DNA of 64,000 nucleotides from contig PBKG01000024.1 of the NCBI GenBank assembly GCA_002722095.1, forward strand, positions 62,001 through 126,000. The letters run 5' to 3'. The position numbers and the translations under genes were made by a program. Positions 9,495 through 17,557 of this stretch are shown piece after piece. This stretch comes from Rhodospirillaceae bacterium. Lineage in GTDB: Bacteria > Pseudomonadota > Alphaproteobacteria > UBA8366. The notes beneath the pieces were generated by a model. It did not search any database, was not told the origin of the DNA, and worked only from the letters and a program-made list of their open reading frames with translations. The stretch's first letter is position 1; each line of letters begins with the position of its first letter.

Positions 9495-10049
9495 CTATAG
9501 CAGGATGACCTCACCATTCGGCCCGACAATCTGTGTCGTTTCCGGACTGGAGCTGACGTGGCTCGCACCATCAACACCCGCACCGCCGAGATCCGCAACC
9601 GGCAGTTCGTTATTCGCCGGCTCGATAATGCCTTCGAGACCCTCGAGCGGATTTTCCTGCAGCTCAGGCGCCAGTGAAGAACCGTCGCCAGGCTTACCAG
9701 CCGCAGTCGATACGCCGCTCAGAATGTCGGCAATGGCGACATCGTCAATCGCGCCGGTCGTGTTGTCGAACAATCCAAGCGTCGAGCTTTCCGACGTCAA
9801 CTGGCCACCCAAATCCTTGAGTGTGTAGACATCGCCGGTCTTGCTATTGGTAAAAGTGATATCCCCACCGGCAACGCCGACTTTCAAAATCAAGCCGCTC
9901 GCATCGACCACAACCGCACTCGATTTCGCGATTGCGAGATTCTCGCCAGGTGCCAATTCGTGAGTAGCTGTCTTACCGTCTTGGGTTACCGTTATTTTGA
10001 TCGTGTTCAAGGCGGCGCCCTTTGCAATCTGTTCCATTCCGATTTCCAT
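9495..10049 (-). CDS. small acidic protein, possible type I secretion cargo
   Basis: I do not recognise this 184-residue protein. Residues 14-90 (NTIKITVTQDGKTATHELAP, then DITFTNSKTGDVYTLKDLGG) alternate polar and hydrophobic residues and could form a small beta-domain. Residues 95-184 are acidic and low in complexity, and the protein ends NGEVILL. There is no signal peptide and no cysteine. It is first in the leftward unit, 55 bases upstream of the second small protein, and shares its composition, terminal style and lack of RTX repeats. It could be an exported cargo, an exporter-bound accessory, or a shortened adhesin N-terminus. Confidence 0.55.
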   Translation of the reverse strand: MEIGMEQIAKGAALNTIKITVTQDGKTATHELAPGENLAIAKSSAVVVDASGLILKVGVAGGDITFTNSKTGDVYTLKDLGGQLTSESSTLGLFDNTTGAIDDVAIADILSGVSTAAGKPGDGSSLAPELQENPLEGLEGIIEPANNELPVADLGGAGVDGASHVSSSPETTQIVGPNGEVILL

Positions 10050-10103
10050 TTTCTAGTCCCTTTCCGCTCCTAATGGATGTCAATTGCCCCTCGGTTTCGG
10101 TCA

Positions 10104-10120
10104 GTGATCTAGGCGATCAC
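10104..10120. promoter_or_regulatory. 17-bp dyad, candidate operator of the secretion unit
   Basis: GTGATC-TAGGC-GATCAC is a perfect six-base inverted repeat with a five-base centre, 55 bases upstream of the first cargo-like gene. Size and position suit a dimeric helix-turn-helix regulator such as the LuxR-type protein encoded at the end of the same unit. Confidence 0.35.
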
Positions 10121-10334
10121 ATTTAAATTCCCCAACCACAAAATTCATTCACATTTGCTCAAATTGGTATCTGGAACTGACCCAAAATTCCGCCTGCTAA
10201 CTACGCACTCGATTTTGTCCGGTCGGACTTTTGCGAGCCGATGAAAAACACGGTTTCCAATGGAGCCATAAATGTAGCCAAGTACCTCTTCGATTGTTCG
10301 GAACGCAGTATGCCGTCAAGTTACCCGCCTGTCG

Positions 10335-10350
10335 TCACCCAAACGGGTGA
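10335..10350. repeat. 16-bp inverted repeat
   Basis: TCACCC-AAAC-GGGTGA is a perfect six-pair stem with a four-base loop, lying between the secretion unit and the lipoprotein gene. There is no T-run after it, so it is either an operator or a small RNA hairpin in the lipoprotein leader. Confidence 0.3.
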
Positions 10351-10492
10351 TAAGTCGCAAAAAATTCTCAGCTGCTTCCACTTTTCTAGACATTGGAAAA
10401 CTTGGGCGGCAAACATGCCGAAAATATCTTGAATCGCGTCCCGCGATAGCGAACACTGCATGCGATTATCGGCGAAACACAAGGCTTTCGAG

Positions 10493-10948
10493 ATGCTCGG
10501 ACGAATTATCTTATTGTTTTTATTTTCTTTTCCCCTTTTGGTCGGCTGCCAAACGGTCACCGAAGTAGAACAGCCCCATGTCGCTGTTGAGAATATCGAG
10601 TTCGGCGGCGGCGGCGGTTTACTCGATCAGCGTATGATTTTGACCGTTAGGCTTACAAATCCTAACGACTTCGACATTCCCATCGATGGCTTAAAGGCAC
10701 AAATGGAAGTAAACGGCCGACCCTTTGCCTATGGCGTGTCCAATTACCGTACGACCCTGCCGCGGCTCAGCAGTACGGTGATACCGCTAGAAGCAACGAT
10801 TTCAATGATGGATTTGGTTCGCCAGATACTGTCCCTTGGCCAGACACGCAGCCTCGATTATGTGCTGTATGGCGACGTATTTGTTGTCGGTCAAAGCTTT
10901 CGTAGCGTCCCCTTCGAAAAAACTGGAAATTTCACTCTCGGCCCGTAG
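10493..10948 (+). CDS. LEA14/WHy-domain lipoprotein
   Basis: This 151-residue protein starts with a short lipoprotein signal MLGRIILLFLFSFPLLVGC, whose lipobox LLVGC marks lipidation of Cys19. The mature part (VAVENIEFGG, LTVRLTNPNDFDIPIDGLKA, VNGRPFAYGVSN, LPRLSSTVIPLEATI) is the immunoglobulin-like fold of LEA type 2/WHy proteins, including the NPN turn. The ATG at 10493 fits the signal peptide better than an earlier one at 10460. The exact role of bacterial envelope WHy lipoproteins is unknown; some are linked to stress. Confidence 0.75.
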   Translation: MLGRIILLFLFSFPLLVGCQTVTEVEQPHVAVENIEFGGGGGLLDQRMILTVRLTNPNDFDIPIDGLKAQMEVNGRPFAYGVSNYRTTLPRLSSTVIPLEATISMMDLVRQILSLGQTRSLDYVLYGDVFVVGQSFRSVPFEKTGNFTLGP

Positions 10949-11059
10949 GCGTGTCGACAGCACTGCACAAAACGTCGGTTTTCGCCGGCCATTCGAACTG
11001 TTTTTGCCCACCCCTCCCCCATTTCCTAGGTAATCATTCATTAATTTTTGCATGCTGTA

Positions 11060-11557
11060 ATGCAGCAAATGTCGAGCGGATATTTAAATAAGCCGGTACG
11101 GAGCTTGTTCGAGGCGACACTGGCAAAAGAACTGGACGGGGCACTCGATCTCGATGGTCTTAGGGATCGATTCAAAAATCATCGCGACGGCGTACTGATT
11201 ACCAGCACAGACCGAAGCCAGATCAAAATCCTTTATTGCAATGAATCTCTGGAGCGCATCAGCGGCCACGACGCCGCGACATTGATTGGCAACAGCCCAT
11301 CGCTGTTGCATGGGCCAAACACCAAGAAATGCGTCCTCGATCACTTTAGGGATACGCTCTACCAACAGCGCGAAGCCCATATGACCGTAACCCAATGCCG
11401 CAAGAACGGCGAAGAATTCACTGCCGAGGTCTTGGCGGGCTATGTGGAACTGGACGACACCAAGGATGATAAAACGACCGCTGTCTACATTTCGTTGACG
11501 AGGGAAACAGGTGACGGCGTTCCCCCGCTTACCTTCGAGGACGTTATCAACAGTTAG
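11060..11557 (+). CDS. single-domain PAS protein (LOV-like without the photoactive cysteine)
   Basis: This protein of about 165 residues has a PAS core spanning residues 35-150: DGVLITSTD, ILYCNESLERISGHDAATLIG, SPSLLHGPNTK, RKNGEEFTAEVLAGYV, YISLTRETG. The overall pattern is that of LOV/PAS_9 domains, but where photoreceptors have N-C-R-F-L-Q it has S-P-S-L-L-H, so the flavin-adduct cysteine is missing. There is no output domain. The start is uncertain: TTG at 11048, or ATG at 11060 or 11069, none with a strong ribosome site. It may sense through a partner protein. Confidence 0.7.
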   Translation: MQQMSSGYLNKPVRSLFEATLAKELDGALDLDGLRDRFKNHRDGVLITSTDRSQIKILYCNESLERISGHDAATLIGNSPSLLHGPNTKKCVLDHFRDTLYQQREAHMTVTQCRKNGEEFTAEVLAGYVELDDTKDDKTTAVYISLTRETGDGVPPLTFEDVINS

Positions 11558-11565
11558 TTCGACTG

Positions 11566-12274
11566 CTAGGTCTCCCCGGCTCCCGCCCGCCGTGCCAGCC
11601 TCACCCCAAGATAAATCAGCGGTGTATCCAGAGCTGCGATCGCCAACTTGACCGCATAGGAGGCGATAATGATTTTGATCACCAATCCCCAGTCGAGACC
11701 GAGCCCCCATTTCAGAAATATCGAATTGACGATGATCGTATCGACCAATTGCGAAACCATGGTGGATGCATTGTTGCGAAGCCAAAGATGGCGCCCCTCG
11801 GTGATGCGTTTCCAGAAATGGAACAGCCGGACATCGAGCAATTGAGCGGCCATGTAGGCGGTCATCGACGCCGCGATGAGCACACCTGGCAGGGTGAAAA
11901 CCGATTCATAGGCGGTCTGCATTTCGGCGACACTGCCGTTAATCGGGGTTCCCCGAGGGCCAGGCCGGCGAGCCCGGCAATCCGAGCGCGATCTGAATCA
12001 GGACCAAACTCACCAAACTCATGCCGAAGCCGGTATAGACCATCAAATCGGCACGTTTCTTTCCGTAAACCTCGCAGACTACATCGGTAATCAGAAATGT
12101 AAGTGGGTAGGTAATCAGCCCGGTAGTGAGTGTGATGGGCTCTCCGAAAATCCCGTTCGGCAGGGTTTCGGGAAAAGCCAGGAACAGTTTGACCCCGATG
12201 ATATTGGTCAGTACCAGCACGACGACGAAAGCCGCCATGAGGATGCTATATAGGCGTTCCGAAGGCTCCTGCAT
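11566..12274 (-). pseudogene. yhhQ: YhhQ-family queuosine precursor transporter, frameshifted
   Basis: Two adjacent frames together encode a complete YhhQ (DUF165) membrane protein of about 230 residues. The first (11939-12274) starts MQEPSERLYSILMAAF and stops after PSGNPD. The second (up to 11922) continues MQTAYESVFTLPGVLIAASM and WLRNNASTMVSQLVDTIIVN, both typical of the family. Between them, removal of one A from GATTAACGGC restores D-Y-G-S-V-A-E-M-Q, the sequence expected there. YhhQ imports queuine precursors for tRNA queuosine. The break is either a real loss-of-function mutation or an assembly error. Confidence 0.8.
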
Positions 12275-12300
12275 AAGACCGGTTCCGAGGCGCGACGACC

Positions 12301-13092
12301 CTAGAAATTCACTCCAACGCGCCCGCCATCAGCACGGATCACCGATCCATTGATGTAACCCGCCTGCTCCCCGCAGAGCATTACCGCCAGCGCACCCATT
12401 TCCTCGATCTTGCCGTCGCGGCCCATGGGCGCGGACTTGATCATTTGCTCACGCGCTTCTTCCGGCGTGATGCCGAGGTGCTTGGCCCGCACCTCATCGC
12501 CGGCCTTGACCCGATCTGTATAGATCCGACCCGGCACCAAGCAATTGACGGTGATACCGTCTTTGGCGACTTCCTTGCAAAGCGCTTTCGACCAGCCGAC
12601 CAACGCCATGCGGAGCGAGCTCGACAGCACATTGGTAATCGCTGCGTTGTAGATGTTCGAGGAGGTCATGGTCAGCACTCGGCCCCAACCCCGTTCCTGC
12701 ATGCCTGGCAAAGCTCGGCCGGTTGCCTTGACCGCTGACATGACGATGACATTGAACCAGTCCTGCCAGAGCTTTTCATCCGCCTCCGAAGGCAGTAGGC
12801 GCGGCGGCCCGCCGCAATTATTGAACTGGATATCGATACCGCCGAACTTCTCGTGCGCATCGTCAAGCATCGCTTCCAACTCGCCCTGATTTAAGAGATC
12901 GCAGGTCTTGTACTCGACCCTAACGCCATGTGCCTCGGAAATTCCTTTCGCTTCTGCCGCCAGCAGATCTTCGCTTCGCGCGGTGAGAAAGATATCAACC
13001 CCTTCCGCTGCCAATGCGCGGGCGATCCCGTTCCCCATGCCGTAGCTTCCGCCCATGATGAGCGCACGTTTGCCTTTGATACCGAGATCCAT
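12301..13092 (-). CDS. SDR-family oxidoreductase with altered active site
   Basis: This 263-residue Rossmann protein has an N-terminal nucleotide site GGSYGMGNG and the NNCGG motif near residue 90. The C-terminal half follows the FabG-like fold (GITVNCLVPGRI ... INGSVIRADGG). The catalytic Tyr-x-x-x-Lys is absent: aligning the region before KDGITVN gives Ser and Arg at those positions (VLSSSLRMA). Related SDRs with this change are known but poorly characterised. It is the last gene of the leftward cox-like operon, 13 bases after the large subunit, so it may act on the product of that hydroxylase. Confidence 0.8.
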   Translation of the reverse strand: MDLGIKGKRALIMGGSYGMGNGIARALAAEGVDIFLTARSEDLLAAEAKGISEAHGVRVEYKTCDLLNQGELEAMLDDAHEKFGGIDIQFNNCGGPPRLLPSEADEKLWQDWFNVIVMSAVKATGRALPGMQERGWGRVLTMTSSNIYNAAITNVLSSSLRMALVGWSKALCKEVAKDGITVNCLVPGRIYTDRVKAGDEVRAKHLGITPEEAREQMIKSAPMGRDGKIEEMGALAVMLCGEQAGYINGSVIRADGGRVGVNF

Positions 13093-13105
13093 GGTGGAGT
13101 CTCCT

Positions 13106-15433
13106 TTAGGTGTTTCGGGCCTCTTCGATTAATTCCAGCAGGCGGGGCGGCGTAATTGGGGCTTCGGAGATACGTATGCCGAATGGCTCCAACGCATTGT
13201 CTATAGCCCCGATGATCGCGGCGATCGCTGGGATGGTGCCGCCTTCGCCGGCGCCTTTGACGCCGAGCGGGTTTTGCGGCGTGGGGATTTCCTGATGCGC
13301 CTGTTCCACATGGGGCATGTCGCTCGCCAGTGGAATTAGATATTCGCCGTAATTGACCGTCACCGGTTGAGCATTCTCGTCGTAGCGCATCCATTCGAAC
13401 AGCGCGTTGCCAAGCCCGTGCGCAACGCCCCCCAACACCTGACCTTCCACCGTTATCGGATTGATCAGCATGCCGCAATCATGCCCGGTCCAGTAATTCA
13501 AGACCTTCACATAACCGGTCTCGATATCCACCTCGACTTCGGCCAAATGTGTGCCATTGGCGTATACCGCTTGCTTCGGCGTGAAGTAGCTCAGGTCTTG
13601 CAAGCCCGGCTCGAGGTCGCCGGGCAACGTGAATCCCGGCTTACCGTTTACAAACTCGGCCACCTCGCCGAGCGTCTTGCTCATTTCGGGCACGCCTTTG
13701 ACGTAGACCTTGCCGTCCGCAAGTTCCATATCCTCTTCCGCGGCCTCCATCATGTGCGAGGCCGCCTTGACGATCTTCTCCCGCACATTGCCGGCAGCAA
13801 CATGAACCGCATTGCCTGCGTTGACGATGGCGCGACTGGCGAAGGTACCGATCCCGTAGGGACAGCCCTGGGAATCGCCGCCGACCACCATCACGTCGTC
13901 CAGAGGTACACCGAGTTGATCGGAGGCAATCTGGGCGAAAACGGTCTTATGGCCCTGACCTTGCGCCGAAGCGCCGTAATGGATGGTTACCTTGCCCGAT
14001 GGCGACACCCGCACATTTGCGCCCTCGAACGGCCCAAGGCCGGTACCTTCCACATAAGACGCGATGCCGATGCCGATATAGCGGCCTTCCTCAAGTGCCT
14101 TCGCCTGGCGTTCCTTGAAATCGTTGTAACCCGAAAGTTCGATGGCAAGGTCATGACAGCCCGGATAGTCACCGCTGTCATAGGTGATCGGGCTGCCATC
14201 GCGGAAAATTAGGCCCATCGGATAGGGCATCTTGTCGGCGGGTATGTAGTTTTGGCGACGCAAATCGGCAGGGTCGCGGCCCAGTTCGCGTGCCGCAAGA
14301 TCCATCATCCGCTCCATTGTGAAAGCCGCCTGCGGTCGGCCCGCACCGCGCACCGGTGTAACCGCGACCTTGTTGGTCAGGATACAGGTCACCTTCATCT
14401 CGTAGGACGGCAATAGGTAGGGGCCCGGCACGGTGGACGCGGCGATGAAGGGGGTGATGATGCCCCACGGCACATAGGCACCCGCGTCGTGGAGCAATGT
14501 GCCCCGGAAGCCCAGCAACGTGCCGTCTTCATCGAACGCAATCTCCGCCTCCCAGAGTTGGTCCCGCTCCTGATGGGTGGCGGTAAAATTTTCGCGCCTG
14601 TCTTCCATATATTTGACCGGACGGCAGAGCCGCCGCGCGGCAGCCGCGACCGAAAAATATTCCGGATAGGTCTGACCTTTGGCTCCGAAGCCACCACCGA
14701 CGTCGGGCACCAAAACACGCACTTGATTGTCATCGACACCGCGTAATTTTGCGTAGATCTCCCGCACACGATGCGGCGACTGGCTGCCCGCATAGAAAGT
14801 AAGATGGTCGGACATTTCATCGTAGGTCGCCATCATTGCGCGCGTTTCGAGCGGGTGAGCGGCACCGCGATGCTGGAAGAAAGTGTCCTTGAAGACATGA
14901 GGCGCGTTGGCAAAAACCGTCTCTACATCGCCGAATTCCTGCGTGAATACAGCGCAAACGTTATCCTCTTCGTCCACATGAGCTGTCGCCGCACCCGGTT
15001 TTGCGGCCTCACGAAAATCACCGGCCACGGGCAATGGCTCGAAATCGACAAACACCCGCTCCATCGCGTCCTCGGCGATATAGCGGTCCTCAGCCACAAT
15101 CAGTGCCACCGGCTCACCCACATATCGGACATAGTCCTTGGCCAGCATGTATGGCGTGACCGGTTTGGTGATCACGGGGTTCGGCACCATCAATGGCAAC
15201 TGAGTGGTGCTGTATTCGCTTTCCAGATCCTTGTTGGTGAGCACCATATGCACGCCCTCCATCGCCAACGCCTCCGACGTATCGATGGAGTTGATGCGCG
15301 CATGGGCGAACGGGCTTCGCAGCATCGCCGAATAGAGAGCGCCCGGCATATGGATATCGTCGGTGAACTTGCCGTTGCCTTTCAGCAGGACAGGGTCTTC
15401 GACTCGTTTAGCGGACGATCCAAATGACGCCAT
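13106..15433 (-). CDS. CoxL-like molybdenum hydroxylase large subunit (form II type)
   Basis: This 775-residue molybdopterin-binding subunit belongs to the xanthine dehydrogenase/CO dehydrogenase family. MoCo motifs are visible: GGGFGAKGQTYPE and TPVRGAGRPQAAF in the middle, then ASAQGQGHKT and VKGAGEGGTIPA toward the end (the conserved catalytic Glu lies in GAGEGG). True CO dehydrogenases carry an A-Y-x-C-S-F-R loop; this one has the R-G-A-G-R form II version, so carbon monoxide is an unlikely substrate. It forms the large chain with the medium and small subunits upstream. The substrate is unknown, probably an aromatic, heterocyclic or CoA-linked compound. Confidence 0.9.
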   Translation of the reverse strand: MASFGSSAKRVEDPVLLKGNGKFTDDIHMPGALYSAMLRSPFAHARINSIDTSEALAMEGVHMVLTNKDLESEYSTTQLPLMVPNPVITKPVTPYMLAKDYVRYVGEPVALIVAEDRYIAEDAMERVFVDFEPLPVAGDFREAAKPGAATAHVDEEDNVCAVFTQEFGDVETVFANAPHVFKDTFFQHRGAAHPLETRAMMATYDEMSDHLTFYAGSQSPHRVREIYAKLRGVDDNQVRVLVPDVGGGFGAKGQTYPEYFSVAAAARRLCRPVKYMEDRRENFTATHQERDQLWEAEIAFDEDGTLLGFRGTLLHDAGAYVPWGIITPFIAASTVPGPYLLPSYEMKVTCILTNKVAVTPVRGAGRPQAAFTMERMMDLAARELGRDPADLRRQNYIPADKMPYPMGLIFRDGSPITYDSGDYPGCHDLAIELSGYNDFKERQAKALEEGRYIGIGIASYVEGTGLGPFEGANVRVSPSGKVTIHYGASAQGQGHKTVFAQIASDQLGVPLDDVMVVGGDSQGCPYGIGTFASRAIVNAGNAVHVAAGNVREKIVKAASHMMEAAEEDMELADGKVYVKGVPEMSKTLGEVAEFVNGKPGFTLPGDLEPGLQDLSYFTPKQAVYANGTHLAEVEVDIETGYVKVLNYWTGHDCGMLINPITVEGQVLGGVAHGLGNALFEWMRYDENAQPVTVNYGEYLIPLASDMPHVEQAHQEIPTPQNPLGVKGAGEGGTIPAIAAIIGAIDNALEPFGIRISEAPITPPRLLELIEEARNT

Positions 15434-15447
15434 TTGGGCCTAACCTC

Positions 15448-16185
15448 TTACTTGTAGCTGTTGTGGCGCGACTTGATCGTCGCCATCGTGTATCCCGCCA
15501 GATCGGATGCGATGTCCGGCGGCAGACCGGGCGACGTCGCAATGTATTTTTTAACCGTGGCGATATCGATCGGATCAAATTTGGCGAGCGTTTCGAGGAA
15601 GCGTTCCAATGTCGCATCGAGCTCGTCGTGGGGCACGATCTGACTCACCAGCCCCGACGCCAACGCATGCTGGGCGTCGATTTCCTCGGCCGAATAGACC
15701 AAATGCGCCACCGTCTTTGCCGCCACCTTCGAATGCGCCGAAATCGCCAATGTAGGTGGCGTCCCGTGGTGCATCTCGGGCAACGCGAATGTCGCTTTCT
15801 CGCTGGCAAACGCAACGTCTGAACCGGCGACAAGGGCACAGGCGAAGCCGAGAGCCTTACCCTGCACAGCGGTGATGATTGGCGACGGAAAGGCGCGAAA
15901 GGCAGCGTAAACGTTGAGGATTTTATCCATCGACTGAGTACGCGCTTCGTAGGCGTTTTTCGGCGGTCCCTCGGGCCCGGGCTTTTGTTCGCGCCCGTGA
16001 GAGAAGTCCGGACCGGCACCGCGCAGCACGATCCCGTTGAGGCCCCCCTGCGCCGTAGCCTCATTCACCTTGTCGGCCAGGATCACCAACATATCGTCGA
16101 GAAACTTATTGTTCTCGTCTTGTCGATTGACGGTGACATGCAGGTAAGGTGCTTTTTCTTCGAAGATCAGTCTGTCGTCGGCCAT
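15448..16185 (-). CDS. enoyl-CoA hydratase/isomerase family protein
   Basis: This 245-residue crotonase-fold protein has the two oxyanion-hole regions: GAGPDFSHGRE near residue 58 and VQGKALGFACALVAGSDVAF near residue 108. The usual hydratase glutamates are not obvious (MHHGTPPTLA occupies the region where one is expected), so it may be an isomerase, hydrolase or lyase instead. It is embedded between the small and large subunit genes of the molybdenum hydroxylase, 14 bases before coxL, which ties its substrate to that enzyme. A CoA thioester is the family's usual substrate. Confidence 0.8.
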   Translation of the reverse strand: MADDRLIFEEKAPYLHVTVNRQDENNKFLDDMLVILADKVNEATAQGGLNGIVLRGAGPDFSHGREQKPGPEGPPKNAYEARTQSMDKILNVYAAFRAFPSPIITAVQGKALGFACALVAGSDVAFASEKATFALPEMHHGTPPTLAISAHSKVAAKTVAHLVYSAEEIDAQHALASGLVSQIVPHDELDATLERFLETLAKFDPIDIATVKKYIATSPGLPPDIASDLAGYTMATIKSRHNSYK

Positions 16186-16214
16186 TGCGTGCCTCCCCTT
16201 AAATTATCTTCTCT

Positions 16215-16685
16215 TTATCTTTGTCCCGCGACCGAGAGCGCCGCGTTGACGATGCCTTGATAGCCGGTGCAACGGCAAATATTGCCCGATATAGCGTCGC
16301 GCACGTCTTGTTCGCTCGGATTGTGATTATCTCGGAGCAGCTCGGTCAGGGTCATCAGCATGCCCGGGGTGCAGAATCCACACTGCAGCGCATGATTGTC
16401 CATGAATGCCTGTTGCAAATCGTTGAGTTCGCCATCCTCCGCCAAGCCTTCGACGGTAGTGATGTCGGTTCCATCCGCCTGCACCGCCAACATCAGGCAG
16501 CTACGTGCGGTTTTGCCGTCGACCAGTACCGTGCAGGCTCCGCAAACCCCATGCTCGCAGCCCAGATGCGTACCGGTGAGTTCGATCTCGTGACGCAGGA
16601 AATCGGCCAATGTCAGCCGCCCTTCGACCGACCGGTCGTAGGGTTTGCCGTTTATGCTAAGCGAGACCTCGTGCCGCTCGTTCAT
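16215..16685 (-). CDS. CoxS-like 2Fe-2S small subunit of molybdenum hydroxylase
   Basis: This 156-residue protein has both [2Fe-2S] clusters of the family: a plant-ferredoxin-type cluster CEHGVCGACTVLVDGKTARSC (positions about 43-65) and an all-alpha cluster CGFCTPGM ... CRCTGY in the C-terminal half. It passes electrons from the molybdenum centre to FAD in the medium subunit. Its ATG overlaps the TGA of the medium-subunit gene (ATGA), showing translational coupling. Confidence 0.95.
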   Translation of the reverse strand: MNERHEVSLSINGKPYDRSVEGRLTLADFLRHEIELTGTHLGCEHGVCGACTVLVDGKTARSCLMLAVQADGTDITTVEGLAEDGELNDLQQAFMDNHALQCGFCTPGMLMTLTELLRDNHNPSEQDVRDAISGNICRCTGYQGIVNAALSVAGQR

Positions 16686-17557
16686 GCTGCCAACGCCTCG
16701 CCATTTTTGCGCGCCAACGCCTCTTCGAGCGCACGCCGTGCCATCACCACGGCGATCTTTTGTCGGTAAGCCGCTGACGCATGCACATCATCGATGCCCG
16801 CTACCGAGGACGCTTGCGATGCCGCGTCCTGGAACAAATTGTCCGACGGGACATTGCCGACCAAACTCTCTTCTGCTTCGGCCAACCGCACCGGGCCGGT
16901 ATCGACGCCGGTAAGCGCGATTGCCGCGCGCGCAATCCGATCGCCGTCGAAATGGAGCAGTGCTGCCGCACCCGCAAGCGCGAAATCGCCTTTGCGGCGC
17001 GCGAGTTCGGCAAAACCATAGGTGTGGCCTGCGGGCCAGGAAGGTACCGAAATGCCGGTTAGCATTTCACCTTCCTGCAAATTTGGTGTCATGAAGCCTT
17101 GCGACCACTCCAGTATCGGCACGTCGCGGCCGCCGCTTTTGCTTTGCACCTGCAGCACCGCATCGTAAGCGGCAAGCAGCGCGGGCCACTCGGCGGACGG
17201 GTCCAAATGCGAAAGCGATCCCCCAATCGTGCCACGGTTTCTGATCTGCACATGGGCAACGAATTCCATCCCGTAGGCGATCAGCGGGCAACGCTCGGCC
17301 ACCAACGGGGATTCCTTCGCCTGGTTGTGACGAACCATCGCGCCGAATACGAGACCGTCTGAGGTGGAATTGATCTCGGCAAGTTCCCCGATACGATTGA
17401 TGTCGACGACATCTTCCGGCATCACATAGCGAAAATTCATCATCGGCATTAGCGACTGGCCGCCAGCAAGAATCTTGGCGTCGTCGAGGTTCGCTAACAA
17501 CTCAAGCGCCTCGGCAAGGGTCTCTGGCCGGTGATAGTTGAAGACAGGTGGCTTCAC
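16682..17557 (-). CDS. CoxM-like FAD-binding medium subunit of molybdenum hydroxylase
   Basis: This protein of about 291 residues has the FAD-binding motifs ILAGGQSLMPMMNFR and TIGGSLSHLDPSAEWPALL typical of CoxM. I chose a GTG start at 17557 because it yields the family-typical N-terminus (VKPPVFNYHRPETLAEALEL) and because GTGA overlaps the TGA of the upstream coxG-like gene. An ATG at 17593 would add twelve residues without homology. The subunit takes electrons from the 2Fe-2S subunit and hands them to an external acceptor. Confidence 0.92.
   Translation of the reverse strand: MKPPVFNYHRPETLAEALELLANLDDAKILAGGQSLMPMMNFRYVMPEDVVDINRIGELAEINSTSDGLVFGAMVRHNQAKESPLVAERCPLIAYGMEFVAHVQIRNRGTIGGSLSHLDPSAEWPALLAAYDAVLQVQSKSGGRDVPILEWSQGFMTPNLQEGEMLTGISVPSWPAGHTYGFAELARRKGDFALAGAAALLHFDGDRIARAAIALTGVDTGPVRLAEAEESLVGNVPSDNLFQDAASQASSVAGIDDVHASAAYRQKIAVVMARRALEEALARKNGEALAA

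Larger units (their letters stand above)
10050..10492. other. intergenic region upstream of the secretion unit
   Basis: This AT-richer stretch of about 440 bases separates the leftward secretion unit from a rightward lipoprotein gene and must hold both promoters. It contains two perfect dyads, at 10104-10120 and 10335-10350. No convincing gene is present; short open frames here have no coding character. Confidence 0.5.

Noticed and set aside
11060..11557. LOV blue-light photoreceptor
   Set aside because: The cysteine needed for the flavin adduct is absent.
11936..11945. Selenocysteine-type recoding as explanation of the split yhhQ
   Set aside because: The stop is TAA, not TGA, and the second half lies in a different frame.
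13367..14212. Open frame of 281 codons on the + strand
   Set aside because: It is antisense to the molybdenum hydroxylase large subunit, which has clear motifs over the same bases.
13106..17557. Aerobic carbon monoxide dehydrogenase
   Set aside because: The large subunit carries the form II R-G-A-G-R loop rather than the C-S-F-R loop of true CO dehydrogenase.
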